DNA of 64,000 bases from CAIWHR01 sp963809965 (GTDB lineage Bacteria > Pseudomonadota > Gammaproteobacteria > Burkholderiales > Casimicrobiaceae). Both the position numbers and the translations under genes were made by a program. The stretch lies in contig CAWELU010000001.1 in the NCBI GenBank assembly GCA_963809965.1, positions 288,608 through 352,607 on the forward strand, written 5' to 3'. The notes under the pieces were generated by a model. That model saw only the letters and a program-made list of their open reading frames with translations. It searched no databases and was not told the origin of the DNA. How positions within the stretch are numbered: the stretch's first letter is position 1; each line of letters starts with the position of its first letter. This document shows positions 17,647 through 25,860 of the stretch, piece after piece.

Positions 17647-18643
17647 TCAGTCCCGATCGTCGTCTTCACCGTGCGTCGCGCGCGAGAGTCGGTCACGCAC
17701 GGCGAGCCATGTTTCGTTGTCGGGCACCGCTTCGATGAGTATGGCATCGACGTTCGCGGCGTCGAGTGCACGGAGGTTCGCGTACAGGTCGTGTGCGTAG
17801 GCGGTGGCTTCGACCGGCGCGTGGACCCACATGCCGGGGAAATCGGCCGGGCGCGCGACGGTGCGCGCCAGCACCGCGACATCCTCGTCGCGCTCGCCGC
17901 GTTGCTCGATCGCGGATCGTAGCGCGCCCGCCGCAACCAGCGTCGCTGTCGTCCGGGGAGCGTAGTGCGAGGGCAGCGTTCCCGACGCGCGTGGCACTGC
18001 GGCATCCGGCGCGCGCGGCGCTCGGCCCAGCACGCGCGCGAGGTCCGCGCTTCCGATTCCCCCCGGGCGCAGCAGCATCGGATCGTTGTCCGTCGAACGC
18101 GATGATCGTCGACTCGATGCCGACATCGCACGCGCCGCCATCGAGGATCAGCGCGACCGCCTCTCCGAGATCGTCGGCGACATGCCGTGCGGTCGTCGGC
18201 GAGATGCGCCCGTAGCGATTCGCCGACGGTGCCGCGATGCCGCCGCCGAACGCCGCGAGCAGGTTCTGCGCAACCGGATGGGAGGGCACGCGCAAACCGA
18301 CGCTATCCTGGCCGCCGGTGACGACGTCGGGTACGTGCGGCGCACGCGGCAGGATCAGCGTGAGCGGGCCGGGCCAGAACGCCGCCGCGAGCCGTCTCGC
18401 GGCGTCCGGGATGCGACGCGCCCACTGAGCAACCTGCGCGGCATCCGCGAGATGCACGATGACCGGATGATCCGCGGGCCGACCCTTGGCCGCAAAGATC
18501 CTGCGCACCGCGGCTTGATTCGACGCATCGGCCCCCAGTCCGTACACCGTTTCCGTGGGGAACGCGACGAGCTCTCCCGCGCGCAGGCGATCGACGGCGC
18601 GGGCGAGCGCAGCGGGTGTCGGCGCTTCGATGAACGCACTCAT
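17647..18643 (-). CDS. L-threonylcarbamoyladenylate synthase, Sua5/YciO/YrdC family (one frame change)
   Basis: Makes threonylcarbamoyl-AMP for the t6A37 tRNA modification. The YrdC domain fills the first two thirds: the substrate-binding core G-E-L-V-A-F-P-T-E-T-V-Y-G-L-G near residue 22, the segment K-G-R-P-A-D-H-P-V-I-V-H, then G-P-L-T-L-I-L, then S-V-G-L-R-V-P-S-H-P and P-S-A-N-R-Y-G-R-I-S-P-T. A C-terminal Sua5-type extension follows (P-S-H-Y-A-P and the final Rossmann-like part). One extra base near 18089-18094 breaks the frame between the two, and the corrected length is about 331 residues. The extension marks it as a Sua5-like long form rather than short TsaC. ATG at 18643 was chosen by comparison with the family. 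Confidence 0.88.
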
Positions 18644-18737
18644 GGTCGCGCACGTGTCGCGTGCGGGAGCCTTGCCTGGAGCATCTCGACCCTCTCGTGG
18701 CAAGGGTTTCGCGAGGAGCGGAATCGAGAGAAAAATC

Positions 18738-18746
18738 TGCTAGAAT
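18738..18746 (+). promoter_or_regulatory. Extended -10 promoter of metK
   Basis: TGC followed by TAGAAT, an extended -10 element, 55 bases before the metK ATG. The AT-rich bases around it stand out from the GC-rich surroundings. No SAM riboswitch was seen in the short leader. Confidence 0.5.
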
Positions 18747-18801
18747 TCAAGCTTTTGCGCGGCGCGTTTCGAACGCGTCGCCGAGGCGGCAAGGAGTGTC
18801 A

Positions 18802-19969
18802 ATGAGCGATTTCCTGTTCACGTCGGAATCGGTGTCGGAGGGCCATCCGGACAAGGTCGCGGATCAGATATCCGATGCGGTGCTCGACGCGATTCTAGAG
18901 CAAGACCCGACCGGGCGCGTGGCCGCGGAAACCCTGGTGTCCACGGGCCTCGTCGTGATGACCGGCGAGATCACCACGGCGAACAAGCACGATTACGCCC
19001 GCATCGCGCGCGACACGATCCGCAGGATCGGCTACAACGACCCGGAGTTGCGCTTCGATGCCGATGGTTGCGCGGTCCTGGTTTGTTACGGACGCCAGTC
19101 GCCCGACATCGCCCGCGGCGTCGATCACGCGTCCGACGAGTACCTGAATCAGGGCGCGGGCGACCAGGGCATGATGTTCGGCTACGCCTGCAACGAAACG
19201 CCGGCGCTGATGCCGTTTCCCATCTACTACGCGCATCGCCTCGTCCAGCGGCAGAGCGAAGTTCGCAAGGACGGCCGACTTCCGTGGCTGCGCCCGGATG
19301 CCAAGTCGCAAGTCACCGTTCGGTACGCCGACGGCATGCCGGTCGCCATCGACACTGTCGTGCTGTCGACGCAGCATGACCCGAGCATGAACGACAGGCA
19401 GGAGTGCCCTGGCGGAGGCGGTGATCGACGAGATCATCAAGCCGGTGCTGCCGCCGAACATGCTCGCGGGCACGAAATTCCTCGTCAATCCCACCGGCCG
19501 CTTCGAAATCGGCGGCCCGCACGGCGATTCCGGGCTCACCGGTCGAAAGATCATTGTCGATACCTACGGCGGCGCGGCACCGCACGGCGGCGGCGCGTTT
19601 TCGGGCAAGGACCCGTCGAAGGTAGACCGTTCGGCAGCGTACGCGGCGCGCTATGTCGCCAAGAACATCGTCGCCGCCGGGATCGCGACGCAATGCCAGG
19701 TGCAACTGTCCTACGCGATCGGCGTCGCCCATCCCATCAACGTCACCGTCTACACCGAGGGTACGGGCCGGATCGCCGACGAGCGGATCGCCGAGCTCAT
19801 CGGCGCGCATTTCGACCTGCGGCCGAAAGGCATCATCCAGATGCTGGATTTGCTGCGGCCGATCTATTCGAAGACCGCCGCGTACGGGCACTTCGGCCGC
19901 GACGAGCCGGAATTCACCTGGGAGGCGACCGACAAGGTCGAGGCGTTGAAGGCTGCTGCCGGGCTTTGA
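18802..19969 (+). CDS. metK: S-adenosylmethionine synthetase MetK (one frame change)
   Basis: Makes SAM from methionine and ATP. The N-terminus is F-T-S-E-S-V-S-E-G-H-P-D-K, with the catalytic His. Further motifs are G-E-I-T-T, G-A-G-D-Q-G-M-M-F-G-Y-A and, after the frame change, G-P-H-G-D-S-G-L-T-G-R-K-I-I-V-D-T-Y-G-G and G-G-G-A-F-S-G-K-D-P-S-K-V-D-R-S. One extra base near 19402-19406 splits it. Removing the base gives about 388 residues, the family length. The start has AAGGAG five bases upstream. As an essential enzyme, a real frameshift is unlikely. Confidence 0.92.
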
Positions 19970-19985
19970 CCGGCGCAACGCTCCC

Positions 19986-20274
19986 ATGCCCCTGTTTCGA
20001 CCCGATTTCGCTTCGCGCCTTCGCGTTGCGCAATCGCATCGTCGACCTGGTCGCGTTGGCGCGAGGTTTCCTGCGTGAGCCGCGCTGGCCATGGCGGGCT
20101 GCCGCGGAACTGGGTGGCTCTGTCCGCGGGGCGCCGCAGTATTGGCGGGCGTTCACCAAGGAAACGGCGCACATATTCGGCGTACATCCGCACCGGACAG
20201 CGGTAGCGCCACGCCAAGACCGGTCCCGACCCCGATGTTCAGGTAGAATGTCGTTCTTCCCGCGCGCTACGTAG
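19986..20274 (+). pseudogene. Old Yellow Enzyme remnant with large internal deletion
   Basis: ATG at 19986 begins the typical N-terminus of NADH:flavin oxidoreductases, M-P-L-F-D-P-I-S-L-R-A-F-A-L-R-N-R-I-V, once one extra T near 19995-19998 is ignored. The frame then jumps directly to the C-terminal signature D-L-V-A-L-A-R-G-F-L-R-E-P-R-W-P-W-R-A-A-A-E-L-G and P-Q-Y-W-R at about 20040. Roughly 270 residues of barrel, with the FMN and catalytic sites, are absent. The join lies in a CGTCGACCTGGTCG stretch. It cannot be a working enzyme. Recognition rests on memory of the family's two ends, and assembly collapse is an alternative. Confidence 0.6.
20244..20249 (+). promoter_or_regulatory. Putative -10 box for the 42-residue protein gene
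   Basis: TAGAAT 72 bases before the ATG at 20321. It lies in the tail of the Old Yellow Enzyme remnant. No strong -35 box. Confidence 0.4.
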
Positions 20275-20320
20275 CCGCGCGGACTCTGTCCATCCGTAAC
20301 CCGTCCGAAGGGAGCCTTTA

Positions 20321-20449
20321 ATGGCCGAACGTTCCCGCACCCGCCGCAATACCCTCGAGCGCCGTTGCCTTGGCAAGGCCTACAAGCGCCTGTTCGTAGG
20401 CTCGTCGAAGGGCATTTTCAAGATGCTCGAGAAAATCAAGAAGGCGTAA
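20321..20449 (+). CDS. Small basic protein of 42 residues, function unknown
   Basis: ATG at 20321 with a strong AAGGGAG Shine-Dalgarno at 20309-20315, then 42 codons and TAA. The peptide starts M-A-E-R-S-R-T-R-R-N-T-L-E-R-R-C and ends F-K-M-L-E-K-I-K-K-A. It is very rich in Arg and Lys, with one Cys and a likely amphipathic helix at the C-terminus. It has its own -10 box (20244) and terminator (20490), so it looks like a real monocistronic gene. The composition would suit a nucleic-acid or ribosome-associated peptide, but no family is recognised. Confidence 0.65.
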   Translation: MAERSRTRRNTLERRCLGKAYKRLFVGSSKGIFKMLEKIKKA

Positions 20450-20489
20450 CGCTTTCGCTCGCGGCGCTACCGCGTCGTACCGATGCACC

Positions 20490-20517
20490 GGGGCCGCGTT
20501 CGCGGCCCCTTGGCTTT
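20490..20517 (+). terminator. Rho-independent terminator after the 42-residue gene
   Basis: GGGGCCGCG and CGCGGCCCC form a nine-pair stem around TT, followed by TTGGCTTT. The tail is interrupted but T-rich. Confidence 0.7.
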
Positions 20518-20578
20518 AGGTGGTTCGACGTGCGCGGCGCGCAGCGATTGCAGGTTACCGGCCTCCCGGACATCGGCC

Positions 20579-21109
20579 ATGCCCTTCGCGTATTACGCCA
20601 GGCTTTCGCCGGCGCGCCAGCGGATCTATCGTCGCAGCGACGCGATCGACCGGCTCGCCCTTCCTGCGGGGGTCGAGGCCGGCGCCTGCGTCGAGCGCCT
20701 GCACGCCGGTCTGGCAAACGACGATCGTGCCTCGGTTCACGCGAGTGCGCAGGCTCTCGTCGATGCGCTCGTCGCCGGCTATCGCGTTCCGCGGATCCGC
20801 GTACGGGTGCTGGCCAAGCGCCCCGCGGATGACTACGGCGAACTGCACGGCCTCTATGAGCCTGAAGACGGCGCCACGCCCGCGCGAATCACCGTGTGGA
20901 TGCGCACTGCGGCAAGGAAAGAGGTCGTCGCGTTCAAGACATTCCTGCGCACGCTGGTTCACGAGGTATGCCATCACCTGGATTACGAGCACTTCAAGCT
21001 CGAGGAGACGTTCCACACCGAGGGCTTCTACAAGCGCGAGTCGGCGCTGGTCGCGGCTTTGCTGGCGCAGGAGGCAGGCGCGATCGGCATCCAGCGCCCG
21101 TTGCTCTGA
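20579..21109 (+). CDS. Zincin-like metallopeptidase, uncharacterised
   Basis: A protein of 176 residues with an H-E-x-x-H zinc motif in L-V-H-E-V-C-H-H-L-D-Y-E-H-F. It is followed 10 to 20 residues later by F-H-T-E-G-F-Y-K-R-E-S, which supplies a plausible third zinc ligand. No signal peptide is seen, so it should be cytoplasmic. The rest of the chain is helical with no recognised domain. The start ATG 20579 gives M-P-F-A-Y-Y-A-R-L-S, and no good Shine-Dalgarno was seen. The gene ends just before the ahcY promoter. The substrate is unknown. Confidence 0.6.
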   Translation: MPFAYYARLSPARQRIYRRSDAIDRLALPAGVEAGACVERLHAGLANDDRASVHASAQALVDALVAGYRVPRIRVRVLAKRPADDYGELHGLYEPEDGATPARITVWMRTAARKEVVAFKTFLRTLVHEVCHHLDYEHFKLEETFHTEGFYKRESALVAALLAQEAGAIGIQRPLL

Positions 21110-21125
21110 TCTCCGCGCCATCGGC

Positions 21126-21131
21126 TACAAT
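21126..21131 (+). promoter_or_regulatory. Putative -10 box of ahcY
   Basis: TACAAT about ten bases before the riboswitch aptamer. A TTGCTC at 21101-21106 could be the -35 box, though the spacing of 19 is long. Confidence 0.45.
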
Positions 21132-21138
21132 GACCGCC

Positions 21139-21232
21139 TGCCTCCGAGGAGCGTTGCAACAGGGCCGCACTCGTGTTCGCGTCGGACCCTGCCAGGCTCG
21201 GAGTTTTTCCGTTCGCAACCGCGCTCGTTGAA
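21139..21232 (+). promoter_or_regulatory. S-adenosylhomocysteine (SAH) riboswitch
   Basis: It matches the SAH aptamer in order. The CTCCGAGGAGCGTTGCAAC core at 21142-21160 comes first. CCAGGCTCGGAG follows at about 21192-21203, pairing with the opening CTCCGAG. A downstream GCAACCGCGCTC at about 21215-21226 can pair back with GAGCGTTGC to form the pseudoknot. It sits between a -10 box and ahcY, the usual target. In known cases SAH binding turns expression on, so the cell removes toxic SAH. Confidence 0.92.
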
Positions 21233-21305
21233 CCGTGCCCGCGCACGGGCTGACGAGCGCGATCCCGCCTCCCCCGCCGCGCGGTCACCAACGATGGAGT
21301 GACCG

Positions 21306-22733
21306 ATGAACGCTGCAACCGAACTCAAGAAGTTTGCCGATTTCAGGGTCGCGGACCTTGCGCTGGCCGAATGGGGCCGCAAGGAGATCGCGATTGCGGA
21401 AACGGAAATGCCCGGCCTGATGGCGATTCGCGAGGAATTCGCCCCGCGGCAGCCGCTCGCCGGCGCGCGCATCGCCGGCAGCCTGCACATGACGATCCAG
21501 ACCGCCGTGCTGATCGAGACCCTGCGCTCGCTCGGGGCCGATGTGCGCTGGGCGTCGTGCAACATCTACTCCACCCAGGACCACGCGGCGGCCGCGATTG
21601 CCGCGCGCGGCATCCCGGTGTTCGCGTACAAGGGCGAGTCGCTCGCCGAGTACTGGGACTTTACGCACCGGATCCTCGAGTGGCCCGAGGGCGGACCGAA
21701 CATGATTCTGGACGATGGCGGCGACGCGACGCTGCTCGTTCATCTGGGCGCGCAAGCCGAGGTCGACGCCTCCTGCATCGCGCACCCCGGCAGCGAGGAG
21801 GAAACCGCTTTGTTTGCCGCAATCCGTGCGCGGCTCGCCCGGAACCCGAAATTCTATTCGCGGATCAAGACGGCGATCCGGGGGGTCACCGAGGAAACGA
21901 CGACCGGCGTCAAGCGGCTCTACCAGATGCACCAGGAAGGTCGCCTCGCGTTCCCCGCGATCAACGTGAACGATTCGGTGACCAAGTCAAAATTCGACAA
22001 TCTTTACGGCTGCCGCGAATCGCTCGTCGACGGCATCAAGCGCGCGACCGACGTGATGATCGCCGGCAAGGTGGCGCTGGTCTGCGGCTACGGCGACGTG
22101 GGCAAGGGCTCGGCCCAAGCGCTGCGCGCCCTCTCGGCCCAGGTCTGGATCACCGAGATCGACCCGATCTGTGCGCTGCAGGCGGCGATGGAAGGCTACC
22201 GCGTGGTCACGATGGATTACGCGTGCGACAAGGCCGACCTTTTCGTCACCGCGACCGGCAACATCGACGTCATCACGCACGAGCACATGCGGCGGATGAA
22301 GAACAACGCTATCGTGTGCAACATCGGGCACTTCGACAACGAGATCGACGTCGCATCGCTGCGGCAGTACAGGTGGGAGAACATCAAGCCGCAGGTCGAC
22401 CACGTGATCTTCCCCGACGGCAGGCGGATCATCCTGCTGGCCGAGGGCCGCCTGGTGAATCTCGGCTGCGGGACCGGGCATCCCTCCTATGTGATGAGCT
22501 CGTCGTTCGCGAACCAGGTGATGGCCCAGATCGAGCTGTGGGCCGACGCGAGGAGCGGCGCGGGAAAGTACCCGGTCGGCGTCTATGTGCTCCCGAAGCA
22601 CCTCGACGAAAAGGTCGCGCGGCTGCAGTTGACGAAACTGGGGGCCGCGCTGACGCCGCTTACCGAACGCCAGGCTCGCTACATCGGTGTAGCCCCCGAA
22701 GGTCCGTACAAGGCGGAGACGTATCGTTACTAG
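21306..22733 (+). CDS. ahcY: Adenosylhomocysteinase (SAH hydrolase)
   Basis: Splits S-adenosylhomocysteine into adenosine and homocysteine, using bound NAD. Full length, 475 residues, including the insertion typical of many proteobacterial enzymes. Motifs are D-D-G-G-D-A-T-L-L, E-E-T-T-T-G-V-K-R-L, the NAD loop V-C-G-Y-G-D-V-G-K-G-S-A, and the C-terminal K-A-E-T-Y-R-Y. Control by the SAH riboswitch directly upstream is clear. With metK and metF nearby it forms the methionine/SAM cycle group. The frame is intact. Confidence 0.96.
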   Translation: MNAATELKKFADFRVADLALAEWGRKEIAIAETEMPGLMAIREEFAPRQPLAGARIAGSLHMTIQTAVLIETLRSLGADVRWASCNIYSTQDHAAAAIAARGIPVFAYKGESLAEYWDFTHRILEWPEGGPNMILDDGGDATLLVHLGAQAEVDASCIAHPGSEEETALFAAIRARLARNPKFYSRIKTAIRGVTEETTTGVKRLYQMHQEGRLAFPAINVNDSVTKSKFDNLYGCRESLVDGIKRATDVMIAGKVALVCGYGDVGKGSAQALRALSAQVWITEIDPICALQAAMEGYRVVTMDYACDKADLFVTATGNIDVITHEHMRRMKNNAIVCNIGHFDNEIDVASLRQYRWENIKPQVDHVIFPDGRRIILLAEGRLVNLGCGTGHPSYVMSSSFANQVMAQIELWADARSGAGKYPVGVYVLPKHLDEKVARLQLTKLGAALTPLTERQARYIGVAPEGPYKAETYRY

Positions 22734-22770
22734 CGGACCGGGCTTCATGCGGGTGGCGTTGCGCGACGTA

Positions 22771-22793
22771 CGCGGGACGTCCGGCGTCCCGCG
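22771..22793 (+). other. Perfect hairpin between ahcY and the panE-like gene
   Basis: CGCGGGACG and CGTCCCGCG (nine pairs) around TCCGG. There is no T tract. It may attenuate read-through from ahcY or protect the upstream mRNA end. Confidence 0.4.
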
Positions 22794-22844
22794 CGGCTCG
22801 CCGCACGCTCGACATCGAATGCCAGACCGGAATGCGGAGGCGAA

Positions 22845-23768
22845 ATGCGGATCGCGATTATGGGCACGGGCGGCGTCGGCGGATACTTCGGCGCCAGGCT
22901 GGCACGGGCGGGACAGGAGGTCGGTTTCATCGCGCGCGGCCGGCATCTCACCGCCATGCGCGAGCGCGGCCTCACGGTGAAGAGTGCGAACGGCGACGTG
23001 CATCTGCCACGTCCGACGGTGACGGACGACCCCGCGGCGCTGCCGCCGGCCGACATCGTCATCTTCGCGGTCAAGCTCTGGGACACGGAGAGTGCCGCGG
23101 AGGCGGTACGGCCGCTCCTCGCGCAAGGCGGCGTGATCGTTCCGTTCCAGAACGGGGTCGAGAGCATCGAGCGGATCGGTGCGGTGGTCGGGGCGGAGCG
23201 CGTGATGGGGGGCGTCGCGTACATTGCCGCGACGATTGCCGAGCCCGGCACGATCGCGCACACCGGAACGATGGCGCGCTTGCGCTTCGGGCCGGTGCTG
23301 CCGGCGCAGCAGCCTGCGGCGGAAAAGCTGCACAGCGCCTGCCGGGAAGCCGGCATCGAGGCGGAGCTTTCGTCGGACATTCGGAGGGCGCTTTGGGAGA
23401 AATTCGTCTTCCTCGCGGCGTTCTCCGGATTGACGAGCGTGGCGCGACAGCCGATCGGGGTGATCCGCGCCGATCCGGACCTTCGCGCAGTCCTCGAGGA
23501 GGCGATCACGGAAGTGTGCGTTCTCGGCCGCACGAAGGGCGTCGCGCTGGCGGACGACTTCAGCCTGCAGCAGATGAAGTTCGCGGACGGATTGCCCCCG
23601 GAGATGAGGTCGTCAATGTCGAACGATCTAGCCGCAGGCAACCGCCTGGAGGCGCCGTGGCTCTCCGGGGCGGTCGTGCGGATGGCGCGGGAGGCGGGGA
23701 TCGCCGCACCGGTGCATGCGACGCTATATGCGGCGCTCAAGCCGTATTGCGAGGGTGCGCCGCGCTGA
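22845..23768 (+). CDS. panE: 2-dehydropantoate 2-reductase family protein
   Basis: An NADPH-dependent reductase of 307 residues from the ApbA/PanE family, which reduces ketopantoate to pantoate in pantothenate synthesis. The Rossmann start is M-R-I-A-I-M-G-T-G-G-V-G-G-Y-F-G. The family lysine and C-terminal helices appear in W-E-K-F-V-F-L-A-A-F-S-G and E-M-R-S-S-M-S-N-D-L. Several paralogues of this family act on other keto acids, so the pathway is probable rather than sure. The start codon follows G-G-A-G-G (CGGAGGCGAA). The gene sits between ahcY and the small membrane protein gene, same strand. Confidence 0.75.
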   Translation: MRIAIMGTGGVGGYFGARLARAGQEVGFIARGRHLTAMRERGLTVKSANGDVHLPRPTVTDDPAALPPADIVIFAVKLWDTESAAEAVRPLLAQGGVIVPFQNGVESIERIGAVVGAERVMGGVAYIAATIAEPGTIAHTGTMARLRFGPVLPAQQPAAEKLHSACREAGIEAELSSDIRRALWEKFVFLAAFSGLTSVARQPIGVIRADPDLRAVLEEAITEVCVLGRTKGVALADDFSLQQMKFADGLPPEMRSSMSNDLAAGNRLEAPWLSGAVVRMAREAGIAAPVHATLYAALKPYCEGAPR

Positions 23769-23794
23769 TGCGGCCGATCGTCGAAGGGAGCACC

Positions 23795-24145
23795 ATGATT
23801 CGACTGCTGGTGATCTGGGTCGTCAATGCGCTGGCCCTGCTGGCGTTGCCCTACGTCTTCCCGTGGGTGAAGGTCGACTCGCTTACCGCGGCACTAATCG
23901 CGGCTCTTGCGCTGGGACTCGTCAACACGCTCGTCCGGCCGCTACTGATCCTGCTCACGCTGCCGGCCACGATCCTGACGCTCGGCCTGTTCATCTTCGT
24001 GCTGAACGGTCTCCTGTTCTGGTGGGTCGGCTCGTTCGTGGACGGCTTTCACGTCGGCGGCTTCTGGCCGGGGTTCTTCGGGGCGATCGTCTACAGCCTG
24101 ATCTCATGGCTGTTGTCGGCGTTGCTGCCACGGGAGAAGGGCTGA
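23795..24145 (+). CDS. Small four-helix membrane protein, PF04020 (phage holin superfamily IV-like)
   Basis: A protein of 116 residues that is almost entirely hydrophobic, with four membrane segments. Family marks are A-L-A-L-G-L-V-N-T-L-V-R-P, L-P-A-T-I-L-T-L-G-L-F and F-V-L-N-G-L-L-F-W. The members are widespread and uncharacterised, and the holin name is historical. ATG 23795 has AAGGGAG four bases upstream, which favours it over an upstream in-frame ATG. It is wedged between the panE-like gene and metF. Confidence 0.85.
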   Translation: MIRLLVIWVVNALALLALPYVFPWVKVDSLTAALIAALALGLVNTLVRPLLILLTLPATILTLGLFIFVLNGLLFWWVGSFVDGFHVGGFWPGFFGAIVYSLISWLLSALLPREKG

Positions 24146-24169
24146 CGCTGCGAGACGGGTTGCGCGAAC

Positions 24170-25006
24170 ATGGCCGACACCCCTGGCATCTTCAGTCTGG
24201 AGTTCTTCCCGCCGCGGACGCCGGGAGGTATCGAAAAGCTCCGTGCGTCGCGTCGCCAGCTCGCGCAGCTCAAGCCCGCATTCTGCTCGGTTACCTTCGG
24301 TGCCGGCGGATCAACGCGGGAGGGAACGCTCGCGACCGCGCTCGAGTTTCGCGCCGAGGGCATGGAAGCGGTCCCGCATATCTCCTGCATCGGCGGCACG
24401 CGGGAATCCGTGCGCGAGGTGCTTGCACAGTACCGCAGCCATGGCATCCGGCATGTGGTTGCCCTGCGTGGCGACCTGCCGTCGGGCGCGGGGGAGGCCG
24501 GAGATTTTCGCTACGCGAGCGAGCTCGTCGCGTTCATCCGGCAAGTGACCGGTGACTGGTTCCACATCGACGTCGCCGCCTACCCCGAGTATCACCCGCA
24601 GGCAGCAAGCGCACAGGACGACCTGGCTGCGTTCAGGCGCAAGATCGAGGCAGGCGCGGATTCGGCGATCACGCAGTACTTCTTCAACCCCGACGCCTAC
24701 TGGCATTTCGTGGATGCCTGCCAAGCCCCGGGCGTGAAGGTGCCGATCGTCCCCGGGATCATGCCGATTGGCAGTTTCTCCAAGCTCGCGCGCTTCTCCG
24801 ACGCCTGCGGCGCCGAGATCCCGCGGTGGATCCGCAAAAAGCTCGAGGGCTACGGCGACGACGTCGGCTCGATTCGCGCGTTCGGCCTCGACGTCGTCAC
24901 CGAGTTGTGCGACGGGCTATTGACCGGCGGCGTGCCTGGGCTGCATTTCTACACGCTGAACGTGGCATCGCTGACGACGACGATCTGGCAGCGACTGGGC
25001 TTGTGA
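24170..25006 (+). CDS. metF: 5,10-methylenetetrahydrofolate reductase
   Basis: FAD enzyme that makes methyl-tetrahydrofolate for methionine synthesis, closing the SAM cycle begun by metK and ahcY. The TIM barrel starts F-S-L-E-F-F-P-P-R-T-P-G-G and contains S-V-T-F-G-A-G-G-S-T-R-E-G-T. Later motifs are H-V-V-A-L-R-G-D-L-P, Y-P-E-Y-H-P-Q-A, S-A-I-T-Q-Y-F-F-N-P and V-P-G-I-M-P-I. At 278 residues it has normal length. Convergent with the lipoprotein gene downstream, 24 bases away. Confidence 0.95.
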   Translation: MADTPGIFSLEFFPPRTPGGIEKLRASRRQLAQLKPAFCSVTFGAGGSTREGTLATALEFRAEGMEAVPHISCIGGTRESVREVLAQYRSHGIRHVVALRGDLPSGAGEAGDFRYASELVAFIRQVTGDWFHIDVAAYPEYHPQAASAQDDLAAFRRKIEAGADSAITQYFFNPDAYWHFVDACQAPGVKVPIVPGIMPIGSFSKLARFSDACGAEIPRWIRKKLEGYGDDVGSIRAFGLDVVTELCDGLLTGGVPGLHFYTLNVASLTTTIWQRLGL

Positions 25007-25030
25007 CGGGCCGCAGCGCCGAACCGTCGT

Positions 25031-25750
25031 TCAAGGCCCACCCGGCGTGAAGGAAATGAGCTCGAGCGTTCCGAACTGGGTGCGGATCGGGAACTGGTAG
25101 TTCATTTCCCCCCTTTCGATGTATTGCGAGCTCTTCGTCTCGCGGACCATGTTGCGTACCCCGGGTGCGTACCACATGATGTTGTTGCTGCGGGTCGGCC
25201 ACCGCCAGAACTCCTCGTCGTCGAGTTGCATCATCACGTGCAGTTCGAGCGCATCGAACGTTCCCGCGGGCGTGCTCACCGGTCCGCTGCGGGCGACCCG
25301 CACGAAGTAGTTGATCCGTCCCTGCCTTTGCGTCGCCTCGTTGAACTGGTCGACCCACTGGTTCCACGTCTTGCCGACCGCCAGCGGAAAGTCGAAACGC
25401 TTGAGAGGTGTCGTGAATCGACGCGTCTCGTCGGCATAGACGGCACCGACCTGCACCAACCCGGGCGCCGCCCATTTTTCGGTGTGCACCGAGTCGATGT
25501 CAGCATCCTTCCGGGTGACGCGGACCGTGATCCCATCCGGCCCGAGCGCGGTGATTTCGTGCGTTTCCTCCCACCGCGTCCGGACCCGAAAGCCGTCCTC
25601 GCCCCGGTAGATCCAGCGGTCGCCGACGCGATACACGGGAGCGTCGACGAGGGGCCCCGAGCCCGGCGAATCGAGTCCGGCGCAGCCGGCGAGCGCAGCG
25701 CCGAACATCGCGGCGAACAGAAAGTACACCGCGCGGGGACAGGATCTCAT
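25031..25750 (-). CDS. Lipoprotein of unknown function
   Basis: 239 residues. The N-terminus has a signal sequence ending L-A-G-C near residue 22, so it is lipid-anchored. The mature part is beta-rich and repetitive in style (R-V-G-D-R-W-I-Y-R-G-E-D-G, then W-N-Q-W-V-D-Q-F). I do not recognise a domain. The ATG at 25750 is preceded by GAGGA at good spacing and is preferred to in-frame ATGs further upstream. It ends 24 bases from metF (convergent). ilvD lies upstream on the same strand. Confidence 0.75.
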   Translation of the reverse strand: MRSCPRAVYFLFAAMFGAALAGCAGLDSPGSGPLVDAPVYRVGDRWIYRGEDGFRVRTRWEETHEITALGPDGITVRVTRKDADIDSVHTEKWAAPGLVQVGAVYADETRRFTTPLKRFDFPLAVGKTWNQWVDQFNEATQRQGRINYFVRVARSGPVSTPAGTFDALELHVMMQLDDEEFWRWPTRSNNIMWYAPGVRNMVRETKSSQYIERGEMNYQFPIRTQFGTLELISFTPGGP

Positions 25751-25860
25751 GAGTCCTCGACGCATCCTGATGGGTAAACAAGGCGCCGTACGCCAATGTT
25801 CCAGCAACATCGATCGCACCGGCGAGCGCGATGAAGATCGTCAATGCCAGCCACCGACGC

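Noticed and set aside
19402..19406. A programmed frameshift in metK
   Set aside because: There is no slippery heptamer or known precedent, and the same kind of one-base excess occurs in many unrelated genes in this contig.
22771..22793. The ahcY-panE hairpin as a strong terminator
   Set aside because: A perfect stem, but no T tract follows, so it is listed only as a hairpin.
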